Below are positions 55,623-64,000 of a DNA stretch of 64,000 nt, piece by piece. Source of the stretch: Allium sativum (lineage: Eukaryota > Streptophyta > Magnoliopsida > Asparagales > Amaryllidaceae); contig CM060922.1 in assembly GCA_030737875.1 (NCBI GenBank), positions 233,906,335 to 233,970,334 of the forward strand, read 5' to 3'. Below the pieces are notes generated by a model, which was given only the letters and a program-made list of their open reading frames with translations, was not told the DNA's origin and ran no database searches. A program made the position numbers and the translations under genes. Every line of letters begins with the position of its first letter. Position 1 is the stretch's first letter.

Positions 55623-57389
55623 AACGGTTACGTTCTTAATCAATTAAGAAACACTTAACCATATTAGCATGTAGACATGGGGGGTTAAGTGGGTGCCTTG
55701 GGTGGCATGTGGAAAAATCTAGTAGTTGCCTTGGGTGGCAATAGAAAATACAATTAGAATACTTAACCGAAGTGGAACATGTAATTAAACATGATTAAAG
55801 GGTTAAGTAAGCGCCTTGGGTGGCATGGGAAAATCTAGTGGTTGCCTTGGGTGGCAATAGAAGATAAGATTAGAATACTTAACCAAAGGGGAACATGTAA
55901 CTAAACATGATTAAAGGGTTAAGTGGGTGCCTTGGGTGGCATGTAGAAATCTAGTGGGTGCCTTGAGTGGTAATTAAAATGTGGTTAGATGACTTAACCA
56001 AACCTTAACATGTTGGTGGGCATGATTATGAAAAAGGGGTTAAGTGGGATGCACTAGATTAAATGAAAAGCTTAAGTAGTAGCTTGTGGGGGCCTTGAGT
56101 GGCAATTGAAATAAGATTAAATGACAAGCTTAAGTAGTAGCTTGTGGGGGCCTTGAGTGGCAAATTGAAATAAGATTAAATGACAAGCTTAAGTAGTGGC
56201 TTGTGGGGGCCTTGAGTGGCAATTAAAATATGATTAGATGACTTAACCAAACCTTAACATGTAAGTGGGCATGATTATAAAAAAGGGGTTAAGTGGGACG
56301 CACTAGATAAAATGACAAGCTTAAGTAGTAGCTTGTGGGGGCCCATTTCAACCAGTAACCCATATGTATCTTATTGGGCTCGACCCAAGTCGAGGACGGG
56401 ACACGAGTACTGGGCTTGACTGTAAGAGGCCAAAACGGGGTAGCGGTGGCAACACGAGTCCAACGGGTTTCATATGCGTGTGTGGACCCGGGCTGGTAGG
56501 TAAGACGTTGTTGCATCGTGTAGGTATAAGTCGTGCACCATTGAATATCGGGTTGCCACTTTGGGGAGTGATACACCCCACTGTGGGGCCAGCACGGGTA
56601 TCTACGTTAGGGAGCCGATCGCTTAGGGAGTAGTGGGTACACCTAGTGGAGATAGGGGCAGACGGCACCTATGTAGTCAGCTAGGGGTACAAGAAACTAC
56701 TGGGTAAAATTACTAAGTACACTTAGTGGGATCAACCTTTAAGTAGGAATTACCCTTGGTTGGTAGAACTGGTGTGGTGCAGTGTAGGAATTACCCTTGG
56801 GTGGGTAGATCTGGGGTGGTGCAATATAGTAATTATCCTTGGGTGGATAGGCGCGTCTTTACCGTTATCTTAGTTTATCCTAAGTCGAGTTGGCTACTTA
56901 GTGTAGTCATTTATCCCCAGTCGTACCATACCAGGTTTATATCGTACCCTAATTACTTTAATGATTGTATTGTTAAGGTTATAGGGCTCACTCAGACTTA
57001 TGTCTGACCCCGTTTTTTTTATCTTTTTCCCCAACCCTCAGGTTCTCAGAGTAGGCCTAGCACTAGTGGGCTTTGATCAGACTTCTTTATCTATCTTCTG
57101 GAGCTTGGACCGTGATGTAAAGCCCAGCTTATCTTTTCTTTTATGGCTATTGTTTATGTAGTGGGATTATGTACTTATGTTTTTATCAGGATGGATATTT
57201 AGTACTTGACTCTTTATGGTGTTGTAACTAAAGATGTTTACCTTCTGCTGCTATGAAATGATGTTTTAGATTTTTTCAAGTATTTATATCTGTCTTGTGT
57301 AATTTTTCTGTTCTATATTCACTTAAAATGCTCCACCGAAGTTAAGGCATTCCCTTAATGGGTGACCTTAGCGGGTGTGGGGTGTTACA

Positions 57390-57394
57390 TCGTG
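57390..57394 (+). other. B target-site duplication, right
   Basis: TCGTG, matching 11682-11686. Confidence 0.9.
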
Positions 57395-58790
57395 TTTATA
57401 GTCGGGTCGTGGTCCTCCCGGGGTGATTCGTGACCCCCTTCATAGATGGATCATGACACTCCCTCATAGGTGGTTCGTGACCCCCCTATAGGCGGTTCGT
57501 GACGCTCCTCATAGGTGGTTCGTGGCCCCTTCTATAGGAGGTTCATGACCCCCCTCATAGGCGATTCGTGAGTCCCACCCCCTCCCCCGGTCGTGAGCCT
57601 TCTTCTGGTCGCGGTTCGTTATCCTTCCCTCCTAGCAGTTCATGAATATCATCTTGGGGAGATTCGTGACCATCATCTTGGGGCGGTTCGTGAGACATAC
57701 CCCCTTCAGGAACCGCAATCCACCTGGGTGTTTCGTGAGGCACACCCCCTTCAGGAACCGATTTTCTACAGTTTTTCCAGCAAGTTAATTTCGCCAAACG
57801 ATGACGTTTTCAACCATTCTAACCTTACTATGAAGTCATAAAACATACCAAACAATAGTAGCAACATATTGAATAAATCAAAAAACATTAAAACATCAAC
57901 CATATGAGTTATTTTGAATCAAACGTACCCAAAATCATGATTTTCCCCTTAATCCCCTTAGCCATGTTTTAACTATAGAATTAACAAACTTAATCCAAAT
58001 TAACCCAAAATTTCACCAGTGAAATAAAATAATATTTTAGAATTTCTACATATTTTTACAGATTTTTATGACACATAATTTCGGCAATTATCACTAATCA
58101 CCATTAATTAGCCGTAATTAGTGAATATAAGTGCAAATCACTCACCTTAGCCACAAATGAATAGTAGATCTGAAAGTATGACTGATATGGCATGAATTAC
58201 AATGTATAGCAGCAGCTCTATCTATGATTTGATGCTAATTTCTCTTGATTATGTGTAGTTTTGGTGAATTAGTGGTTAAAAAGCGATTAGGAAGAGATTA
58301 AAATGAGATTTGGAAGATGGAGGCCATTGCTAGGGTTCAAGGAAGGTAAATGGTGGCAGAGAAAATGAAAGGGAATGTTTTTCCAAACCCTTTCAGTTCT
58401 CCCATAACCCTAATCCCGAAATGGGTTATGGGCTTAGCTGCTAATCACCCTGTTAAGCCTAATTATGTTGTTTTCCATCTTCCAAACCTTATTTCAGCCA
58501 TATCTCCCAAGAAGTAAGTTCGTTTGATTAATGTGACCACTCTACGGAAAGGTAAACCATCATCCGAATTCGATGGAAGTGGTTTCAAGTCAAAACTCCT
58601 TACCAATTAAAAGTTATAGGCGAAAAAAGATTCGCCAGGGGCAAAACGGTCATTTAAAATTCGGCAAAAATCGTGAACATGTGAAATGCCCCCAATAGTC
58701 GTTTTCCAAAGTTACACGACCATACGACTTCGTATGAAAATAAAATAAACATTCTACGATACTCTGATATGTAGAATGCGGGTTGTTACA
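57395..58790 (-). repeat. D 5' LTR, 5' portion
   Basis: Continuation of D's LTR after B. On the minus strand the LTR begins at 58790 with TGTAACAACCCGCATT. Adding 10524-11686 gives about 2.56 kb. It holds the TTCGTGA repeat block. I see no gene. Confidence 0.82.
57406..57760 (-). repeat. TTCGTGA repeat block in D LTR
   Basis: On the + strand, six to seven diverged ~29-bp units with core ATAGGNGGTTCGTGACCCC occur at 57410-57580. Looser units follow (GGGGCGGTTCGTGAG, CCCCTTCAGGAACCG twice) to about 57760. Confidence 0.82.
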
Positions 58791-59037
58791 CGAAATGGCA
58801 TGGAGCTGGAGAAGTTTCCTACCTTTTCACTGTGTTTCGCGCATCAGGGTGTTGGTAAACCCTTATACACGTGGCAGTATTTGAGAGGGCAGTGATAAAG
58901 ATAGCGATCTTTGTACAATCTCACATGAGGACAAAATGATTTTGTGGTTTGTCATTTATCGAGACAACACTGTAAATAGGAACTAATTGCTTTTGAATCA
59001 ATTTCCAATTTTAGCTCAATAATATCTTTAATCGACA
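58791..59037. other. Unassigned sequence between D and the extra ORF
   Basis: Flank of D's 5' LTR. No LTR end, PBS or polypurine tract is recognisable. It may be the upstream region of the ORF that starts at 59038. Confidence 0.4.
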
Positions 59038-59667
59038 ATGGTCAAGACACGAGGCAATGTCAAGTATCGGACGGGTAAGGAATTTCCCTTCTCTGTCAGA
59101 GTAGATAGTACCTCTCAGTCTTCAGTTAACTCTAAGTCTGATTCAGATAACAACTCCCAATGTCAGTCGATGAGTTCACTGTCTCCTCCTGAAGTTACGG
59201 TCGAGTCAAGTGGATCAGTTACTGTTCCAATAGCACCCGACGAGCTTCCAGGTGCAGAAATTCCGTGGAACCCCCCGGGCGCTAAAGGGACCAAAATAAC
59301 TCTCAAATGGCTACAAAACTTGATCGCTAAGCATAATATTCCTTTTGTAGGTGTCTTTCTTCCCGAAGAAACTGATCCACTTCACAATCCCCCTGGAGGA
59401 TACATGGCACTATTTCTCCCTATGTGTAATGTTGGAGCTATCCCCCCTTTTCCTTCATTTATCTTCAACTTCTTATTGCGGATGAACCTGGCTCCGATGC
59501 AGTTCCATCCAATTGCATATGGCAACCTGTTATCTCTCTATTACCTATACATGAGGTACCTGGGCCACCCTCCGACCTTTGATGACTTGGCCTTCTTTTT
59601 AACTTCAGACACAATAAGAAGCAATCCCCCTCCTTTCTTCACTTCGAAGATGCCCGAGGTACGATAA
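59038..59667 (+). CDS. PF04195-like extra ORF of Tat-like element T3, N-terminal part
   Basis: 209 open codons. A Ser-rich start (SVNSKSDSDNNSQCQSMSS) is followed at about residues 100-200 by the pattern PPGGYMALF, CNVGAIPPFPSF, LRMNLAPMQFHP, PPTFDDLAFF. This resembles the plant family annotated as putative gypsy-type transposon protein (PF04195). The function is unknown and there is no evidence that it is a transposase. It lies on the strand opposite to the T3 integrase at 63465-63990, the arrangement known for antisense extra ORFs of the Tat lineage. A frameshift near 59630 moves the homology into the next frame. Confidence 0.65.
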   Translation: MVKTRGNVKYRTGKEFPFSVRVDSTSQSSVNSKSDSDNNSQCQSMSSLSPPEVTVESSGSVTVPIAPDELPGAEIPWNPPGAKGTKITLKWLQNLIAKHNIPFVGVFLPEETDPLHNPPGGYMALFLPMCNVGAIPPFPSFIFNFLLRMNLAPMQFHPIAYGNLLSLYYLYMRYLGHPPTFDDLAFFLTSDTIRSNPPPFFTSKMPEVR

Positions 59668-60572
59668 TTATTGAAAAGGTCCCGAGCAAGGTGGGCGATC
59701 CAAAGTGGGAATGGTTTTGGATTAACGAGCAGCTGGGATGTGTTCGATATTGGCTTCAACGCAATAAGTTTCTTTATTGCCTGATACTTCCATTATGGAG
59801 TTCTTCATACCGACCATTTCTTTTACTGGGGCGAGCTAATAAGGCCTGAGGACAAAGTATTTGAAGGATGCTTCAGAAAGCTAGTTAAGTTGAAGCCAAG
59901 GTGGCAGAATTTTTGGAAGTGTTTGTCCGACGAACATCTAAATTAGTATGCTCTTCTTGACAAGAACAGAACAATCGAGCCTCAGAGGGAGGGGTCTGGA
60001 TCGACAACACCAAGCCGAGGTGAGATGCCCCCAACCAAAGAAAAGTCAGATGGTACACAGGTGACTCATGTGGTCAGGGAATCCTCCATCCATCCCTCAC
60101 TTAAGGGGAAAAAGAAGCTCCATTCATTGGAAAAAAGGCCTGCATTTAAAAGACGGACTCGAGAGGCCGAGCATAAAGAGGCCAAGCTTCAGTAAAGGGA
60201 GAAAGGTTCTGCCATGGGAACCCCAAAGAAGGAACAAGAGGAGTTAGTCAAGGAAGGACCCGCTGAGCATCGCTCGAGAAAATCTGGGAGTGAGAAAGAT
60301 TCTTCTATGGTTCATAGCTCGTAGGAAGAATAGGTCACGTCCCCTTTCCATGAATCAAAGAATGTGGAGATGCCTGAGATCATCCTTCCTCCATAGAGCT
60401 TAGATCCAAGCTAATTCTTTGTTAACCAGTCCGAGAAAATTTCTTCTCCGGTTGATCCAAAAGGCGCTGAAGGTATGAATCTAACTTCAATATAGGATCA
60501 ACCTAAGTAATTTGCCACATAGTATTAGCACTGCATGGCACAATATCATTTTTCCCTTGTGTAAATTGAATA
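59640..60572 (+). pseudogene. Extra ORF of T3, middle part, decayed
   Basis: After the frameshift the next frame reads IIEKVPSKVGDPKWEWFWIN, which is the expected continuation of this protein type, then drifts into a low-complexity charged region with several stops (59944, 60195, 60324 and others). A stretch at about 60475-60610, beginning GGTATGAATC and ending in pyrimidines, may be an intron. Confidence 0.5.
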
Positions 60573-60965
60573 TTGACTGCATTCGTTATGGTTTCTCTTC
60601 TTCTCTCTGAGGAAATAAACGACAAGTTTTATGGCAATCTTTTTGCCTCCATCTCGACAGAGGTCGGGCCAACCTTGCAGCCAGTTAGGCAAGGAGAGGA
60701 GGATGGAGATGACAGTAACAAGAGGAGGAAGAAAAAGAAAGATAAAGACAAAGAGGGAAAGACAGAAAAAGAGAAAGAGAAGGTAAAAGAGAAAGAGAAG
60801 AACCAAAAGCGAGATGGACAGAGGAAGAGAAGTTTAGGAAAGCACAAGCGGAAATTGGAGGAGAAAGAAGAATATGGGAGCAAGCCCAAGAAGAAAAAAT
60901 TGCATAAGTCCCCTGAGCTTCTTCTTTCCCCCCACCCTCAAGATAAACCCCCCCAAGGGTTGTGA
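60573..60965 (+). pseudogene. Extra ORF of T3, Lys/Glu-rich segment
   Basis: 130 open codons with a strongly basic/acidic run (RRKKKKDKDKEGKTEKEKEK) resembling a nuclear-localisation or disordered linker. It probably belongs to the same protein as 59038-59667. The Met at the start may be internal to an exon. Confidence 0.45.
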
Positions 60966-62509
60966 TAAAGCCAAACATTCTCGGGCCATCCTAAGCCACC
61001 TAAGACTCCTAGTCGGCCCTTCCTCCATCGATCGAGTTAAAGAGTTAGAGCGAGATTTTCCTAATCTCATTTTTGCTAGAATTGAACCTCCCACTGAATT
61101 ACAGCTGCTTTCACAGAGTTTCCGCTGACAAATTCAAAATAACCTTGACCATGCTCTTTCCTAGTATGACACGCTGTATGAGTACGCCAAGCAAGGAAGT
61201 GAAGTATTGAGGAACAAGCTGACCGAGTTTGCTGATTTGAAGAGGGACGCGAGTAGTAGCAAGGGAAATTTCGGGATCCTCGAGAAGAAAATAACATACT
61301 ATGAGTCATAGGCGGTAGTCACTAAGGAAAAATATGAAAACGCTGCCGAGGATCTGAATGCTCATCTCCAGTCGGAAGGCCAAGATTGTAATTCTTTGAA
61401 GGGCGAAGTTGAAAGCCTGAAGGGTGAGAAAGATCGGCTGGACCTAGAGGTGCAAAATCTTAAGGCCCTTCTTGATTCGTCTGAGTTTGCCAAGACAAGC
61501 TGAGGAGAATGCTGATGTGGAAATCTAGTCAACTAACAACCTAAAGCTTCACACGACATTGACATTCAAACCATCAAAGCTAAGCATGCTTGGGGGATAT
61601 CCGAAATAAATAAGGCACACGGGCGTCAAGCTCTTACATTCTTTGCAAGGGTCCTTCGTTACAGGAAATTGTCTTGGTTACGGAGATACTCCATAGTGTT
61701 GAACGATACATGGAAAATTATCTTGAAGAAAGAGAGGGACACAACAAAAGGACAACCGGTGGATGAGGAAGCTCTGATGTCTCAATTTTGAATGATGACG
61801 AAAGAGCAGTGCTGGCCGAGGGAAAGAGTCAAGAGAAGAGTGCAGCAGATGCTGAACGTGGCAAAGTGAAGGGGAAGTCGGTCCCCGAAAAAGACTTTGG
61901 TAGGAGCTGGACTAAAGTGTCCCTCTCTTTCCCTTTTGCAAACATGGAGATGGGTTCGACATCTGTCCCTCCTCCCGAGCCATCTAGAGTCGTGAAGGAG
62001 CAGCCGACCAAGTTCGATGTTGGAGGTAAGCTCATGCATTTCTTTTTAGTCCTATGCTTACTTATCCGACCATGACTTATATTTTCCGTTGTAGGTACTT
62101 CAATGACGAAGGAGATTGTTGTGGACAATAGCGATGATAAATGATCATCAAGGGATGACGATATCGAGATTGTCGGGGAGTCCAAGAGAGGTGATCATCC
62201 ATCCATGGCCGAGATCAAAGCTCAGTGTGAGGAAGTCATTTCGTCCATGAAGCCCGAGCCATCTGAAGATCCCTTGAATGTTCACCCCATCCAAGCTATT
62301 CCCCTCATCATCCTTTCTTCGGTTGAGGTTCCTCCTTTTGTCGATTTAACTATCCCGTAAGAGCAAGACTCGGAATCAACCCCTCGTTCTTTTGGAAGCA
62401 CGCTCGTGAGATCGAGACACAGACTGACCACCGAGGAAGCAATGAAAATTGTTAAACAAAAAATGCTGGCAAAGATGATCGAGCGAGGGGATATTCCACA
62501 TCCGTTTTA
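60966..62509 (+). pseudogene. Extra ORF of T3, coiled-coil and C-terminal part
   Basis: Frames with stops encode heptad-rich segments at about 61190-61490 (LNAHLQSEGQ, VESLKGEKDRLDLEVQNLK) typical of the coiled coil that follows the PF04195-like domain. A C-terminal segment ends at 62509 (LTTEEAMKIVKQKML). There are at least five stops plus one likely intron. Not translatable as read. Confidence 0.5.
62026..62094 (+). other. Candidate 69-bp intron in T3 extra ORF
   Basis: Donor GTAAGCTC, T-rich body, acceptor TTCCGTTGTAG. Inferred from sequence form; flanking frames read plausibly across it. Confidence 0.4.
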
Positions 62510-63464
62510 GAAATTCTTTTGTTGTAATTTTTTAGTTTTAGGCCCTTTGGAAGTTTCACGCAAGTGTGCCCCTCGCGCTTTTATTATTATTAAGCTTTGT
62601 ACTTTTTTGGACGATGTTTTAACCATACCTGTCATGCAATAACATTTTGTAATCATGCCACATCGATGAAAATCTACTTTTGTTTAAATACTTGTGTTAA
62701 TAATATGCTGAACATGTCAAAAACGAGAACTCTGTTCAGGTTCCCCACCTTATTCCAGCCGTCGAGGGCTACTATACATTACCCTTGTCTGGGTTATTCG
62801 TCGACCCTCTTGTCCCCAGTGTCGGGGTATTTTGTCGGGTTAGCAAGTTCTCCAATCGTACTTAAGGTGGACCGAACCGAGACCAGGAGTCAGATATCCT
62901 TAAGCAGGAGCATCTTTAGTCCTTTATGCTCATCCTCTAGTGAACGAGAGTTAGAGTTCTAGGGATCGAGCGGTCTCTTGTTGGGTGCACCTTTCACACT
63001 CGCCCATCATTTGTGCTTTTTCCAAGTCGAGTGAATTAGATTTATTTACAAACAGTTAGTCATTGCGTTTGGGTCGGTGTCATCCGTACTTTCAGTCAGC
63101 AAAGTGGGAGTCAAAAGTTGATCGATCAGTCTAAGTTTAGGATCAATATTTCTGATTTTTTTAATTACTTTCCCAATGGTGCCAACCCATTTTTTCCTAG
63201 GTCGGCATGTCAAGGTTTCAAGATTTGAACTAAAGTTGGTCAAATCACAAAATTTAGCTATTATAACAATGAGCCAGGGCAGGATAGGAGCCTTTTACTC
63301 ATTAACTATTGCAATCGATAAATCACTGTTTATTACAATACTAAAACAAATTAAATAGTAGAGAAACTAGAAATCCTAAGAAAGATAAGGTCATAAGGGC
63401 TCTGCATTCCATGCTCTTTGAAAAGGTTCACCATCAACGTCCTAAAGTTTCCATTATCAAGCTT
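62510..63464. other. T3 region between extra ORF and integrase
   Basis: It starts with an AT-rich stretch that could be the 3' UTR of the + strand ORF (TTTTATTATTATTAAGC). No other gene is supported. Short Ser/Pro-rich frames at 62700-62960 are not convincing. Confidence 0.45.
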
Positions 63465-63990
63465 TCATTGAATGACGTATGGCCCTTCCCACTTTGGGCC
63501 CATATGGGCGCGAGTTGGAAAGACCCATTTCAAAACAAGGTTGCCAATGTCGAAAGTCTTCGGCCGGACCTTTTTGTTATAGTATCGTGCAATCCTTCGC
63601 CTATGGGCTTCGGCATGGAGATTTGCCTCTTCTCTTTTCTCATCAATCGTGTCTAACGATGTCAAGATAAGTGCTTTATTAGACAATGGGTCCTAATAAG
63701 TCGTTCGATGAGAAGGGACTTTGAGTCATAATAAGTCGTTCGATGAGAAGGGACTTCGAGTTCTATTGGACGAACAACTTCCGAACCATAAGACAGGGCG
63801 AAAGGAGTATGGCCAATGGTTGTCTTATGGGTAGTACGCTATGTTTAAAGGGATAGAGGCAATTCGTCGACCCATTTACCCTTAGCTCGCTCTAGTCGCT
63901 TTTTCAAAATGGTTTTGATAATCTTATTGACCGCTTCAACTTGACTGTTAGACTAGGGGTGTGCAACTATGGTATACTTCATCTCAGTGT
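63465..63990 (-). pseudogene. int: T3 (Tat-like) integrase, C-terminal part
   Basis: Read on the minus strand from about 63990: a decayed HPxSNxQVEAVNKIIK stretch (the region of the catalytic Glu), KKRLERAKGKWVDELP, TTIGHTPFALSYGSEVV, then EEANLHAEAHRRRIARYYNKK and DIGNLVLKWV to WEGPYVIQ. This order is characteristic of plant Tat/Athila-type integrases and lacks a chromodomain. Several stops and a 35-bp duplication break the frame. The rest of pol lies beyond the window edge. Confidence 0.75.
63694..63763. repeat. 35-bp tandem duplication inside T3 integrase
   Basis: Two copies starting at 63694 and 63729, sharing TAATAAGTCGTTCGATGAG and differing at one base near the end. Confidence 0.88.
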
Positions 63991-64000
63991 GATAATTTCA

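Larger units (their letters stand above)
11687..57389 (+). mobile_element. B: non-autonomous chromovirus-type element, host of A1 and C
   Basis: Bounded by LTRs opening TGTAACACCCCGTAATT and closing GGTGTTACA, with TSD TCGTG on both sides. The 5' LTR is split into three pieces (11687-12627, 34924-37110, 49667-49899) by A1 and C. The internal region (49900-53517) has PBS, remnants of protease, RT, RNase H, integrase and chromodomain-like tail, and a polypurine tract, but no gag. It shares deletions and a 285-bp filler with A1. It also lacks the second half of its integrase core. Confidence 0.92.
53518..57389 (+). repeat. B 3' LTR
   Basis: 3872 bp, TGTAACACCCCGTAATT to GGTGTTACA, followed by TCGTG. 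Uninterrupted, so it is the reference for reading the broken 5' LTR. TATA at 53946-53953, and an extra direct duplication of GGAATTACCCTTGG at about 56745-56800. Confidence 0.95.
5754..58790 (-). mobile_element. D: chromovirus-type Ty3/gypsy element, minus strand, interrupted
   Basis: Read on the minus strand the order is 5' LTR (58790 down to 10524, split by element B), PBS, gag, protease, RT, RNase H, integrase, chromodomain-like tail, polypurine tract. The 5' LTR starts TGTAACAACCC and ends GGCCGTCACA, followed after two bases by an initiator-Met PBS. The 3' LTR is missing except for about seven bases (TGTAACA at 5760-5754). All genes carry stops or frameshifts. It is the oldest chromovirus here, because B lies inside it and its genes are the most decayed. 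No TSD can be checked because the 3' flank was lost. Confidence 0.85.

Noticed and set aside
60546..60978. Minus-strand Phe/Leu/Ser-rich frames resembling membrane proteins
   Set aside because: Shadow of the Lys/Glu-rich + strand segment. Poly-purine codons read backwards give Phe/Ser/Leu runs.

Overview
The window is a flowering-plant repeat block made entirely of LTR retrotransposons. I see no cellular gene, tRNA, rRNA or CRISPR array. The evidence for a plant is the Ty3/gypsy lineages present: chromovirus-type elements resembling Tekay/Del (initiator-Met PBS, C-terminal chromodomain-like tail, very long LTRs) and Tat/Ogre-like elements (3' UTR tandem repeats, extra antisense ORFs, PF04195-like protein). 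I cannot name the species.

The layout is a five-level nest, read from LTR ends and target-site duplications (TSDs). Level 0 is old Tat-like debris at both edges: T1 (1-2550), T2 (about 3202-5753) and T3 (59038-64000). Level 1 is D, a minus-strand chromovirus (5754-58790) that keeps its 5' LTR and internal region but only a stub of its 3' LTR. Level 2 is B (+ strand, 11687-57389, TSD TCGTG), inserted in D's 5' LTR. Level 3 is two separate insertions in B's 5' LTR: A1 (12628-34918, TSD TTATG) and C (37111-49666, 3' end deleted). Level 4 is A2 (18225-29368, TSD CTAGC), inserted in A1's internal region.

A2 is the youngest and most complete element. Its LTRs of about 3.0 kb differ at roughly 1% of sites by eye. 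Its gag-pol is broken only by two single-base frameshifts and one nonsense codon in the chromodomain. A1 and B are deletion derivatives that share the same losses (gag, RT thumb to RNase H) and the same 285-bp filler in RT, so they look like one non-autonomous lineage that probably moved with proteins from A2-like elements. C has 5.6-kb LTRs around only 1.45 kb of internal DNA without gag or pol, yet keeps the PBS and polypurine context of the group.

The most interesting signal is in the LTR leaders. All six LTRs of A1, A2 and B carry two tandem ~100-nt units that fold into the same branched hairpin, with compensatory base changes between units and families. A candidate leader intron lies downstream. 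The A1 and A2 U3 regions also hold a 12-bp-period array of GTCGAC and an E2F-like inverted repeat, while B has a different U3 on a similar leader, suggesting module exchange.
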